Shown here in pieces: positions 55,317 through 63,986 of a stretch of 64,000 nucleotides of DNA. A program made the position numbers and the translations under genes. The stretch covers positions 124,001-188,000 of the forward strand of contig NZ_FUYX01000006.1 of assembly GCF_900168195.1 (NCBI RefSeq), given 5' to 3'. A model generated the notes under the pieces. It was not told the DNA's origin, made no database searches, and saw only the letters and a list, made by a program, of their open reading frames with translations. Numbering within the stretch: position 1 is the stretch's first letter; each line of letters begins with the position of its first letter. Source of the DNA: Allobosea thiooxidans. Its GTDB lineage: Bacteria; Pseudomonadota; Alphaproteobacteria; Rhizobiales; Beijerinckiaceae.

Positions 55317-56237
55317 ATGACGACAGGTGGAGCGTCGGGCCAAGCAGGAGGTGACGACCGCTTCCTCGACGTCTTGACCGCCCGCAAGGCGGAGCTTTCG
55401 CCATCCGAGCGCCGGGTGGCAGAGTTCGTGCTCGATGCACCGGACAAGGTGATCCATATGTCGATCGCGACATTGGCCGAAGAGGTGGGCGTCAGCCAGC
55501 CCACCGTGCTGCGCTTCGTGCGTACGATGGGGCTGGCCAGCTATCCGGAACTCAAGCTGCGCACCGGGCAGAGCATCGTCGCCGGGACGCCCTATGTGCA
55601 CAGCGAGGTCGCGTCCAGCGACCCGCTCGACCAGATCATCGACAAGCTCGTCGATTCCTCGATCTACACATTGACGATGCTGCGGCGGTCCATCGACCAA
55701 CAGGTGCTTGCGCGGGTCGTCGACATACTGGCCAACGCGCCGCGCATCGACTGTTACGGCACCGGCGCGGCGCGCATCCTGGCCATGGAGGCCCAGCACA
55801 AGCTGATGCGCTTCGGCATCCCGGTCGTGGCCTATGACGACACGCATTTGCAGCGCCTTGCCGCTGCCACGCTGCGGAAGGGCAACGTGGCGCTCTGCTT
55901 TTCGCATACCGGCATGGTGCGCGACATCGAGGCGATGGCGCTGAAGGCGCGTGAATGTGGCGCCACCGTCATCGCCATCACCCGGCCGAACACGGCGCTG
56001 TCGGCAGCGGCCGACATTGTCCTCGAGATCGACGCGCATGAGAACACCGAAATTTACACGCCGATGACATCGCGTGTGGCTCACGCCGTACTGATCGACA
56101 TCATCGCAACGGCGATGGCTCTCCGTGGCGGACCAGCGCTTTTTGAGCGCCTGCGCGAGGCGAAGAACAGCCTCGCCGATTTGCGCATTCCGCCGGCGAT
56201 GACGACGCCGGCGCGCCGCGGAAAAAGCAGATCATGA
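55317..56237 (+). CDS. MurR/RpiR family transcriptional regulator (HTH + SIS domain)
   Basis: A 306-residue regulator. The N-terminal HTH_6 domain reads LSPSERRVAEFVLDAPDKVI and MSIATLAEEVGVSQPTVLRF; the SIS domain (about 130-260) has YGTGAARILAMEAQHKLMRFG and CFSHTGMVRDIEAMA, a phosphosugar-type binding site, though non-sugar ligands are known. GAATAGGAG precedes the ATG. It is the probable binder of the two operator-like sites. Its stop overlaps the M81 start, so regulator and hydrolase are made together. Confidence 0.9.
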   Translation: MTTGGASGQAGGDDRFLDVLTARKAELSPSERRVAEFVLDAPDKVIHMSIATLAEEVGVSQPTVLRFVRTMGLASYPELKLRTGQSIVAGTPYVHSEVASSDPLDQIIDKLVDSSIYTLTMLRRSIDQQVLARVVDILANAPRIDCYGTGAARILAMEAQHKLMRFGIPVVAYDDTHLQRLAAATLRKGNVALCFSHTGMVRDIEAMALKARECGATVIAITRPNTALSAAADIVLEIDAHENTEIYTPMTSRVAHAVLIDIIATAMALRGGPALFERLREAKNSLADLRIPPAMTTPARRGKSRS

Positions 56238-57700
56238 GGGTCTTTGTCGCTTCGCTGGCCACGGAAACGAACACGTTTTCGCCGATCCGCATCGACCGCG
56301 GCGCTTTCGAAGACGCATTTTACGCCCCACCGGGCGAGCATCCCGAGACCCCCACTCTCTGTTCCGCGCCCTTCATCGCGGCCCGCAAACGCGCCCGCGA
56401 GCAGGGGTTCACCCTGATCGAGGGGACGGCCGCCTGGGCCGAGCCTGCCGGCCTGGTTTCCCGGGAAGCTTATGAGGGGTTGCGGGACGAAATCCTCGGT
56501 CAGCTCCGCGCTGCGATGCCTGTCGACGTAGTGCTCTTCGGCCTACATGGCGCCATGATCGCCGAGGGCTACGACGATTGCGAAGGCGACCTGCTCACCG
56601 AGGCCCGTGCCATCGCTGGGCAGGATGCGGTCATCGGGGTCGAACTCGACCCCCATTGCCATCTCACCCAGGCCATGATCGACGCCGCCACGATCCTGGT
56701 GACCTTCAAGGAAGTGCCGCACAGCGATTTCTACGAGCGCGCGGAGGATATGGTGGATCTCTCCTTGCGCGCCGCCCGCAAGGAAATCACGCCGGTGACG
56801 AGCGTCCTAGACTGCCGCGCCATCGCCAACTTCCTGACCAGCCGCGATCCGGGCAGAGCCCTAGTCGACGACATGATCGCCCGCGAAGGCAGGGACGGCG
56901 TGTTGAGCATCTCCATCGTGCATGGGTTTCCGGCGGCCGACATACCCGACGTCGGCACCAAGGTCGTCGTCATCAGCGACGATGCGCCGGAAAGGGGGCG
57001 ATCCGTAGCGGCCGAATTCGGTGCCCGTATCATTGCCTTCGGCGCCAACCGCATGCCGGATATGCCCGATCCGGACAAGGCGATCGACATGGCTCTGGCC
57101 GTGGCCGGTCAACCGGTGGTGCTAGCCGACCGTTGGGACAATCCCGGCGGCGGCGTGGCGGGCGACAGCACGTTCCTCATTCACGCGCTGTGCGAACGCC
57201 CGGGCATCGATGCCGCGGTCGGAGCTCTGTGGGACCCGATCGCCGTGTCGTTCTGCCTGGCGGCGGGCCCCGGTGCACGCTTGCAACTGCGCTTCGGTGG
57301 CAAGGTGGCGCCGAGTTCGGGCGTGCCCGTCGATGCCGAGGTCGAGATCGTCGCCACCACGCGCGATCTCGTCATCCCGTTTCAGGAGAGCCGTGTTTCC
57401 CTGGGAGCTGCCGTCTCGTTACGGCTCGGCAAGCTGGATGTGGTGCTGGCGAGCAAACGCGCTCAGACGTTCCACCCCGCTGTCTTCGAACTGCTCGGGA
57501 TCGAACTTTCGAAGAAAAAGATCGTCGTGGTCAAATCCGCGAGCCATTTCCACACCGCCTTCGCGCCGATCGCCGCCGATGTGATCTTCGTGAATTGCGG
57601 CGGTCCCTATCCGCCCGATGCCGCCGCAATTCCTTACCGCCGCATTCGCCGTCCGATCGCTCCGCTCGATGCGAATGTCTCACCGGTGTGGATGCGGTAA
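56234..57700 (+). CDS. M81 family metallopeptidase (MlrC-like), copy 2
   Basis: A 488-residue paralogue of the protein encoded at 623, roughly half identical by eye over its length. All family signatures recur: ASLATETNTFSP, GLHGAM, YDDCEGD, GVELDPHCHLT, DNPGGGVAGDST and SHFHTAF. It has no signal peptide. Here it is coupled to an RpiR regulator and grouped with a RidA protein, a PLP enzyme and an AstE-like deacylase, a more informative setting than copy 1. It probably hydrolyses an amide or cyclic bond in the compound the island degrades; the exact reaction is unknown. Confidence 0.88.
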   Translation: MRVFVASLATETNTFSPIRIDRGAFEDAFYAPPGEHPETPTLCSAPFIAARKRAREQGFTLIEGTAAWAEPAGLVSREAYEGLRDEILGQLRAAMPVDVVLFGLHGAMIAEGYDDCEGDLLTEARAIAGQDAVIGVELDPHCHLTQAMIDAATILVTFKEVPHSDFYERAEDMVDLSLRAARKEITPVTSVLDCRAIANFLTSRDPGRALVDDMIAREGRDGVLSISIVHGFPAADIPDVGTKVVVISDDAPERGRSVAAEFGARIIAFGANRMPDMPDPDKAIDMALAVAGQPVVLADRWDNPGGGVAGDSTFLIHALCERPGIDAAVGALWDPIAVSFCLAAGPGARLQLRFGGKVAPSSGVPVDAEVEIVATTRDLVIPFQESRVSLGAAVSLRLGKLDVVLASKRAQTFHPAVFELLGIELSKKKIVVVKSASHFHTAFAPIAADVIFVNCGGPYPPDAAAIPYRRIRRPIAPLDANVSPVWMR

Positions 57701-57898
57701 GGCGATCATCCGGTCCTTGCCGACGCGATGCCGGCCCATCGGACGCCAAGGCGACAACGAGCCGAACACATCGTCGGGAACTCGGGATAATTCGCTTCCG
57801 TTGTTCGATCGTTTCGTGACCATGCTCAATTTCGGATTGCACGACCGGATCGTTGGACCGTGAGGCCAGGAGCAGCCGCACCGTCGGAAGGTTTGATG

Positions 57899-59416
57899 AT
57901 GCCCAGGTTGCCGCTGGCTATCGCGATCGTCTTGGCGCTGTTCATTTGCGCGCCTTCTTCGAGCCGCGGGCAAAGTCCGGAGCGGGGGACGCCCAAAACC
58001 GGGCTGCTTTCCCTCCTGCCCGAGGCCCAGACGACGGAACATGCGATCGACCTCGGCGGCCGCACGTTGCAGTACCAGGCTCGTGCAGGCACGTTATCGC
58101 TGCTCGGCGGCAATGCCGAAGCGACGGCCGAGATCTTCTACGTCGCCTACACGCTCCAGGCGGAGCAGGGCCAGAACGAGACCTCGCAAAGGCCGGTGAC
58201 GTTCGTCTTCAACGGTGGTCCGGGAGCTGCCGCAGCCTATCTCCATCTCGGCGCCATGGGGCCGCGGGTGCTGATGACCGGAACGGACGGAAGCCTGCTG
58301 CCGTCGCCTCAGAAGCTCATCGACAATCCGGACACCTGGCTCGACATGACCGATCTCGTATTCGTTGATCCGGTCGGTACGGGCTACAGCCGCGAGGCCC
58401 CAGGCCAACAGACGCGGAACTTCTGGGGCGTCAACCAAGATGCCGCCTCGATGGGAGCGTTCGTCCGTCTCTATCTGGCGCAGATGGGCAGAACGCGCTC
58501 GCCGGTCTTCCTGGCGGGCGAGAGCTATGGTGGGTTCCGGGCGACGCTGCTTTCCCGAACGCTTCAGCAGGATATCGGCATCAGCCCGAGCGGCATTGCG
58601 CTCGTCTCTCCTGCACTGGAATTCGCCCTGCTGCGGCCCGACGAATTCGACATTCTCCATTTTGCGCTGGAGCTGCCATCACTTGCAGCCGTGCGTCTCC
58701 GACGCGACGGCATCGTCGGTCAGGACTTCCGGGACAAGCTCGCCGAGGTCGAACATTTCGCGCTCGGCGATTATCTCGTCGCGCTCGCAGGCGGGCTGGA
58801 GTCGGGCGGGCGGGCCGCAAGCCAACGCGTGGCCGAGATTACGGGCCTGCCCCTCGATGTGGTGCAGCGCAGCTTTGCGCGCATTTCCTCCAGCCTCTTC
58901 ACCAAGGAGTTCGCCCGGGCCCGAGGGAACGTCCTGAGCCCGTATGACGGTTTGATCGAGACCGGCGACATCGCCCCGCAAAGTCCGCGAGATCGAGGTC
59001 CCGACCCGATCCTTGATCGCAGCGTCTCGGCTCTGACCTCCGCCTTCACCGCCTATGTCCGCGACGAGCTGGGCTTCCGGACCGACATGTCCTATCGCCT
59101 CTTGAACGGTGAGGTCGGTCGCAACTGGGACTATGGGACCAGCCCATCGCGCCAGGGCTACGCCGGCGTGATGAATGATCTCCAACGCGCGCGAAGCCTG
59201 AATCCGGCGATGGGCGTCCTGATCGTCAACGGCGAGACCGATCTCGTGACGCCCTACATGGCCTCCCGGTATCTCCTGAACCAGATCAGCTCGATCGCCG
59301 GGGCGAAGCCCGTTCGGTCAGCCGTGCTCGAAGGCGGTCACATGATGTATCTGCGGCCCGATGGCCGCCGGGCGTTGAGGGAGCTCGCTGCGGAGCTTTA
59401 CCAGGCGCCGCAATAG
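57899..59416 (+). CDS. S10 family serine carboxypeptidase-like protein, exported
   Basis: A 505-residue alpha/beta-hydrolase of peptidase family S10, rare in bacteria relative to eukaryotes but recurrent in proteobacteria. A signal peptide (PRLPLAIAIVLALFICAPSSS) leads; VFNGGPGAAA (about 103) forms the oxyanion region, GESYGG holds the nucleophile Ser209, NGETDLVTPY the Asp and EGGHMMY the His. It would trim C-terminal residues from peptides in the periplasm. ATGs at 57896 and 57899 are both possible; the second is better spaced from CGGAAGG. The 195-base gap after the M81 gene shows no clear control site. Confidence 0.87.
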   Translation: MPRLPLAIAIVLALFICAPSSSRGQSPERGTPKTGLLSLLPEAQTTEHAIDLGGRTLQYQARAGTLSLLGGNAEATAEIFYVAYTLQAEQGQNETSQRPVTFVFNGGPGAAAAYLHLGAMGPRVLMTGTDGSLLPSPQKLIDNPDTWLDMTDLVFVDPVGTGYSREAPGQQTRNFWGVNQDAASMGAFVRLYLAQMGRTRSPVFLAGESYGGFRATLLSRTLQQDIGISPSGIALVSPALEFALLRPDEFDILHFALELPSLAAVRLRRDGIVGQDFRDKLAEVEHFALGDYLVALAGGLESGGRAASQRVAEITGLPLDVVQRSFARISSSLFTKEFARARGNVLSPYDGLIETGDIAPQSPRDRGPDPILDRSVSALTSAFTAYVRDELGFRTDMSYRLLNGEVGRNWDYGTSPSRQGYAGVMNDLQRARSLNPAMGVLIVNGETDLVTPYMASRYLLNQISSIAGAKPVRSAVLEGGHMMYLRPDGRRALRELAAELYQAPQ

Positions 59417-59609
59417 ACCGGATGACCCTCTCGCCGCCCATCGCGTGCCTGAACATCCGCAGGATATTGCCCGGCATGTCTGCATCAACATGCGCCACGA
59501 GACGGTCGGCGGGCTTTATGCGTGGCGCGGGCGGAGCCGATGAATGGCTCGTTCACAGGGCGTTCAAGCACCTCGGTGCCTCCTCGAGGAACGAAAGGAG
59601 GCGATCCAA

Positions 59610-59936
59610 ATGAAGCAATATCACCTCAGCATTGCGGCGCTGGTGGCATTGGGTACCGCTGGTTTCGGCGGGGCGGCAACAGCTGCACCGATCACCGCTG
59701 GCCTGGTCGTAAGCCAGGCCGATGGCCCAGTTCATGTCCAGTACGATTCCTATTCCTGGCGTGAGGAGCGTCTGCGGAATCGCGATGCCTGGCGCGAGGA
59801 CCGCCTGCGCAACCGTGATGCCTGGCGCGCCGAACGTTTGCGCGAGCGGGACGCTTGGCGGGCTGATCGCTGGCGCGAGCGCAACGCGTGGCGGGAATGG
59901 CGCGAGGAGCGTTCACGCTCCTACGGATGGTGGTGA
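59610..59936 (+). CDS. Secreted Trp/Arg-rich hendecad-repeat protein
   Basis: A 108-residue protein with a clear signal peptide (QYHLSIAALVALGTAGFGG, cleavage near ATAA) and a mature part dominated by four 11-residue repeats (about 48-91) of the form DAWRxxRLRxR: YSWREERLRNR, DAWREDRLRNR, DAWRAERLRER, DAWRADRWRER. The tail is NAWREWREERSRSYGWW. Eleven-residue periodicity suggests a long helix with a Trp stripe and alternating charge. Strongly basic and aromatic, it could bind the cell surface, nucleic acid or polysaccharide. AAAGGAGG is a perfect ribosome site. I do not recognise a family. Confidence 0.75.
   Translation: MKQYHLSIAALVALGTAGFGGAATAAPITAGLVVSQADGPVHVQYDSYSWREERLRNRDAWREDRLRNRDAWRAERLRERDAWRADRWRERNAWREWREERSRSYGWW
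59751..59882 (+). repeat. Four tandem 33-bp repeats within the Trp/Arg protein gene
   Basis: Four in-frame 33-base units (59751-59783, 59784-59816, 59817-59849, 59850-59882), each beginning around the TGGCG of Asp-Ala-Trp-Arg. The units are similar at the DNA level, which points to internal duplication and possible length variation between strains. Confidence 0.8.
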
Positions 59937-59970
59937 GCGTTAGCGCAGTGGCCTTTCCGCAACCGGCGCA

Positions 59971-59992
59971 CGGTGCCGATGCGTCGGCACCG
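59971..59992 (+). terminator. Hairpin after the repeat-protein gene
   Basis: CGGTGCCGA (59971-59979) and TCGGCACCG (59984-59992) form a perfect 9-bp stem with a TGCG loop, 35 bases after the stop. No T tract follows. The remaining bases to 60261 hold no gene I can support. Confidence 0.45.
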
Positions 59993-60261
59993 GCCGGAGC
60001 GCACCGCGATCAAAGGCAACAGGGCATCAATGGCCCATCAGAACAAGTCGCCGTGCTGCGGGGCTTCACTGCCGGGAACATCTCCGCGTCGCCATCCATG
60101 CCTCGCACTCTTCCCGCGTCGTCCGGACCACCGGCATAGCCTTCCGGAGGTCTGCCGGATCGGGGGCGCTCGATGGGCCGGCGTGTTCATGGGCTCCGGG
60201 CTTGGACCTTTGGTCCGCCCGGAACGGCGGCGGGTTGCCCTGCAGAATCTGCGGACTTGCG

Positions 60262-61149
60262 TTAAGCGCGGGGTTCGGCCGCGGCCGACCCGCCCGCCCG
60301 CTGCGCCGCCGGGGGCTTGCCGCCGGTGGGCGCCCCACCCTTCCCCTTGAGCAGGTCCCAGCTGTTCTGCTGGCTGACGCTGCGCTTGAGATAGGCGATC
60401 GTGGCCGCAGCTTCGGCCGGGCTCTGGTCGCGCCTTGCCAGGGTCTCCGCCTCGCCGAAGCGGCCCTGGAGCCCGAGCACCAGCACGAGGTTCTGGCGCA
60501 CGCGGGCGTCGGCACGATCCGAGGCAGCCGCCTCGGCCAGCACGCGTTCGGCTTCCGGCAGCTGGCGCGACAGCGCAAGCGACAGGCCATAATTGGACAT
60601 GATCGTCGGCTCTCCGGGCGCCAGCCTGAGGGCCGCTTGGTAGATCTGCTGGGCGCGCTGATGCTCGCCGAGCTGGTCGGCGACGGTGCCCTGCGCCGAG
60701 AGGATGCGCCAGTCGGGCCGCTCCGGCGAATGGGCGCGGGAGAGCACGTCGTCGGCCTCCCTCAGGCGGCCGTTGTCGGCAAGCGATCGGCCATAGGCCC
60801 CCAGCAATTCGCGGTCGTCCTGGAAGGTCAGAACCGCTCGCTGGAGCACGGCCAGCGCCTGCGCGTTCTGCTCGAGCGCCCGCAGCGCCCGCGCATAATT
60901 GAAGGCGGCTTCGCGATCCTTGGGGTTGGCGTCGTAGCGCTTGGCCCAGCGCTCGCGCTCGCCCTGCCAGTCGGCAGGGGTGCGGGGCTGCGCCGTCTGG
61001 CTGCGGCCGATCGAGCCGGTGATGTCGCCCGGCCCGCCGCGGCTCTGGCACCCCGCCAAGGCAAGCGCGCCGAGGCAGACCGCCACGGCGAATCCAAAAC
61101 GACGGGCTGCGGGAAGCTGCGGATAGGAAGCAGGCTGCGCTGGAATCAT
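60262..61149 (-). CDS. tadD: TPR lipoprotein, TadD-like
   Basis: A 295-residue protein with a lipobox (LALAGC) after a hydrophobic signal and several tetratricopeptide repeats (AAFNYARALRALEQNAQALAVLQRA, then APGEPTIMSNYGLSLALSRQLPEAERVL; partly quoted). TadD is the TPR lipoprotein that helps the Tad secretin assemble. Here it is about 24 kb from the main pilus locus. The C-terminal 50 residues are Gly/Ala/Pro-rich and probably disordered. A TTAACC half-site lies about 60 bases upstream. The TadD name rests on the lipobox plus TPR pattern; another TPR lipoprotein is possible. Confidence 0.75.
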   Translation of the reverse strand: MIPAQPASYPQLPAARRFGFAVAVCLGALALAGCQSRGGPGDITGSIGRSQTAQPRTPADWQGERERWAKRYDANPKDREAAFNYARALRALEQNAQALAVLQRAVLTFQDDRELLGAYGRSLADNGRLREADDVLSRAHSPERPDWRILSAQGTVADQLGEHQRAQQIYQAALRLAPGEPTIMSNYGLSLALSRQLPEAERVLAEAAASDRADARVRQNLVLVLGLQGRFGEAETLARRDQSPAEAAATIAYLKRSVSQQNSWDLLKGKGGAPTGGKPPAAQRAGGSAAAEPRA

Positions 61150-61273
61150 GGGCCGGGTCGCCTCGCGACAACGTCTGACTGGGTTCGACTGGTCGCCCGG
61201 TGATAAAGCGTTAACCCTAATGCATCCTTAATCCGGCAATCCGAAGCCGCCCCGGAACCGATCGGCCGCCCCC

Positions 61274-62656
61274 GTGAACAGCCTCCTGACCTCCGCCTCC
61301 GATGCCGCCGTTCCGGTTCATGTCGTCTCCGGCGAGACCTGGCCGGCCCTGCAGGAACGCCTGTCCCCACCCCATCGCAACTTCGCCCTCGCGCAAGGCT
61401 TTGCCGCTCGCGCCGGCCAGCACTGCCTGCTGCCGGACGCGGATGGCGCGCTCGCCTGCGTGCTCATCGGCCTCGAGCCCGCGCGCCGGCGGCGCGATCC
61501 CTTCGCCCCGGCGCGACTGGCCGCCCTGCTGCCGGCCGGCGACTACCGGCTGGAAGGCGAGATCGACGATCCGGCCGCGGCCGCGCTCGGCTGGCTGCTG
61601 CAGGGCTACCGCTTCGACCGCTATCGCAAGCCGCCTCCGCCCCGCGCGCGCCTGTCGCTGCCCGACGATGTCGACGGCGCCGAGACCAGCCTGATCGCGG
61701 AATCGGCGATGCTCGCCCGCGATCTCGTCAACACCCCGGCCAACGAGCTTGGACCCGGCGAAATCGAGGCGGCGATCCGCGGGCTCGCCGCCGAATGCGG
61801 CGCGACGGTCGCCAGCATCGTCGGGGACGAGCTCATCGCCCGGAACTTCCCGATGATCCATGCCGTCGGCCGCGCCTCGCCGCGGGCGCCGCGGCTCGTC
61901 GACCTGGTCTGGGGCGACCCGGCCCACCCCAAGGTCACGCTCGTCGGCAAGGGCGTCGCCTTCGACACCGGCGGCCTGAACCTCAAGCCCGACGCCGCGA
62001 TGCTGCTGATGAAGAAGGACATGGGCGGGGCGGCGGCCGCGATCGCGGCGGCGCGCATGATCATGCTGGCACAGCTGCCGGTGCGGCTGCGGCTCCTGGT
62101 GCCCGCGGTGGAGAACGCCGTCGCGGGCAATGCCTTCCGCCCCGGCGACGTGCTGGCGAGCCGCAAGGGCCTTTCCGTCGAGATCGGCAACACCGACGCC
62201 GAGGGCCGGCTGATCCTGGCCGATGCGCTGGCACTCGCCGACGAGGAGGCGCCGGAGCTGCTGGTCGATTTCGCCACGCTGACCGGCGCGGCGCGCACCG
62301 CGCTGGGGCCGGACCTGCCTCCGTTCTACACCCATGACGAGGGGCTCGCCGACGAGATCGCGCGGATCGGCCTGGCGGTGAACGACCCGGTCTGGCGGCT
62401 GCCGCTCTGGCCGGCCTATGACGGGCTGCTCGAATCCAAGATCGCCGATGTGAACCATATCTCGAGCGGCGGCATGGCGGGCTCGGTCACGGCGGCGCTC
62501 TTCCTCAACCGCTTCGTCGAGAAGACGCAATCCTACGCCCATTTCGACATCTATGCCTGGAACCCGGCCGCCAAGCCGGGGCGGCCGGAGGGCGGGGAGT
62601 GCCAGGGCGCGCGGCTGATCCATGCGCTGGTGAAGCAGCTCTATCCGCGCGGTTAA
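61274..62656 (+). CDS. Leucyl aminopeptidase family protein (M17)
   Basis: A 460-residue di-metal aminopeptidase. The N-terminal regulatory-type domain reaches about residue 140; the catalytic domain has GKGVAFDTGGLNLKP (Lys and Asp metal ligands, about 226-240), MKKDMGGAAA, and the signature NTDAEGRL (306-313). The end SAYAHFDIYAWN-type segment is family-typical. It removes N-terminal residues from cytoplasmic peptides. The start is GTG at 61274. It diverges from the TPR gene with a gap of 124 bases. Confidence 0.92.
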   Translation: MNSLLTSASDAAVPVHVVSGETWPALQERLSPPHRNFALAQGFAARAGQHCLLPDADGALACVLIGLEPARRRRDPFAPARLAALLPAGDYRLEGEIDDPAAAALGWLLQGYRFDRYRKPPPPRARLSLPDDVDGAETSLIAESAMLARDLVNTPANELGPGEIEAAIRGLAAECGATVASIVGDELIARNFPMIHAVGRASPRAPRLVDLVWGDPAHPKVTLVGKGVAFDTGGLNLKPDAAMLLMKKDMGGAAAAIAAARMIMLAQLPVRLRLLVPAVENAVAGNAFRPGDVLASRKGLSVEIGNTDAEGRLILADALALADEEAPELLVDFATLTGAARTALGPDLPPFYTHDEGLADEIARIGLAVNDPVWRLPLWPAYDGLLESKIADVNHISSGGMAGSVTAALFLNRFVEKTQSYAHFDIYAWNPAAKPGRPEGGECQGARLIHALVKQLYPRG

Positions 62657-62736
62657 GGCTGATCGGCGAAGGCGATTGCAGCGCGGCTGCCGGAGGATAA
62701 TGATACGGGTCCGTAACGATCGGGAACCGCGCATTC

Positions 62737-63090
62737 ATGCCCCTCGAGATCAGGCCTTCGCAGGCACTCAGACTGTGGCGGCAGGTGCATCTCGATCTGG
62801 TGCGGGACGACGAGGCCGACCTCTCGGCGCGCCAGACGGCGATCCTGCTCACGGTCTATCTCGAATTGCCGCCGCATACGGTGCGGGGCCTCGCCCAGCA
62901 GCTCGGCGTGACCAAGCCGGTGATCACCCGCGCCCTCGACACGCTCGGCAAGCTCGGGCTCCTGACCCGCAAGCGCGACGAGGCCGACCGGCGCAATGTC
63001 GTCATCCAGCGCACCGTCGCCGGGGCGCTCGCGGTCGAGCGGCTCGCCGATCTGGTGACGGAGCATGCCAAGGAGATCGGCGGTAGCTGA
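62737..63090 (+). CDS. MarR-family winged-helix regulator
   Basis: A 117-residue DNA-binding protein. The helix-turn-helix segment is HTVRGLAQQLGVTKPVITRALDTLGKLGLL, followed by the wing KRDEADRRNVVIQ (first part only partly quoted). It is shorter than most MarR proteins and keeps only short dimerisation helices. The effector is unknown. It lies 80 bases after the M17 gene and 41 bases before the NlpC/P60 gene. Confidence 0.85.
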   Translation: MPLEIRPSQALRLWRQVHLDLVRDDEADLSARQTAILLTVYLELPPHTVRGLAQQLGVTKPVITRALDTLGKLGLLTRKRDEADRRNVVIQRTVAGALAVERLADLVTEHAKEIGGS

Positions 63091-63131
63091 CGGCCCTCCC
63101 GGCCCGCAGCGCGCCGCGCTAGATTGCACCC

Positions 63132-63986
63132 ATGACGATTCTCGACCGCCGCATCACGCCGTTCCGTCCGGATCTCGCCGCGCGCCATCTGGCGGGACAG
63201 GTCGAGGCACCCCGCTTCGCCGACCCGCAGCCGATGCGCGTCGTGGCGCCCTCCGCGCCGCTGCGCCGCGAGCCGCGGCCGGACGCGGCGCTCGACACCG
63301 AGGCGCTCGCCGGAGAGCTGGTGCAGGTCTATGAGCGCGAGGAAGGCTGGGCCTGGGTCCAGCTCCAGACGGACGGCTATGTCGGCTACCTACCCGATGA
63401 CGCGTTACGCCCCGGCCGGCCCGAGCCGACGCACCGGATCGGCGCTCTCAGAACCTTCGTCTATCCCGGCCCCTCGATCAAACTGCCGCCTCTGGCTGCG
63501 CTCTCGCTGACCGCAGCCGTCGCCGTGGCGGAGGAGAAGGGCGATTTCGCCGTCCTCGCCGATGGCGGCCACGTCTTCCTCAAACACCTGGTGCCCCTCG
63601 ACCAGCACGAGCCCGATTTCGTCGCCGTCGCCGAGCGCTTCATCGGCGTGCCCTATCTCTGGGGCGGCAAGACCAGCCTCGGGCTGGACTGCTCGGGGCT
63701 GACGCAGCTCGCACTCGCCGCGGCCGGCATCGCCTCGCCGCGCGACTCCGACATGCTGGAGGCGGCACTCGGCCGCCCCATCGAGATCCGCGAGGATCTG
63801 TCGGGGCTTCAGCGCGGCGATCTGGTATTCTGGAAGGGCCATGTCGGCATCCTGACCGACCCGGCAACGCTGCTGCACGCCAATGGCTACTCGATGACGG
63901 TCTTGCGCGAGCCGCTGCGGGAAGCGCGAGACCGCATCCGCGACAAGAGCTTCGGCGCGATCACCAGTATCAGGCGGCTGGGATAG
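63132..63986 (+). CDS. NlpC/P60 family cysteine hydrolase with SH3-like domains
   Basis: A 284-residue peptidoglycan-type endopeptidase. Two bacterial SH3-like regions (about 35-95 and 100-155) precede the NlpC/P60 domain with FIGVPYLWGGKTSLGLDCSGL (catalytic Cys) and VFWKGHVGIL (catalytic His). The layout resembles YkfC-type enzymes that cut gamma-D-Glu-diamino-acid links in recycled muropeptides. No signal peptide is present, which supports a cytoplasmic recycling role. The neighbouring M17 aminopeptidase could finish the peptide breakdown. Confidence 0.9.
   Translation: MTILDRRITPFRPDLAARHLAGQVEAPRFADPQPMRVVAPSAPLRREPRPDAALDTEALAGELVQVYEREEGWAWVQLQTDGYVGYLPDDALRPGRPEPTHRIGALRTFVYPGPSIKLPPLAALSLTAAVAVAEEKGDFAVLADGGHVFLKHLVPLDQHEPDFVAVAERFIGVPYLWGGKTSLGLDCSGLTQLALAAAGIASPRDSDMLEAALGRPIEIREDLSGLQRGDLVFWKGHVGILTDPATLLHANGYSMTVLREPLREARDRIRDKSFGAITSIRRLG

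Noticed and set aside
59751..59882. Tandem 33-bp units as a CRISPR array
   Set aside because: The units are contiguous, in frame and without spacers; they encode protein repeats.
61212..61232. TTAA...TTAA upstream of the TPR gene as a CtrA site
   Set aside because: The spacing between the two TTAA motifs is far from seven bases; only a half-site remains.
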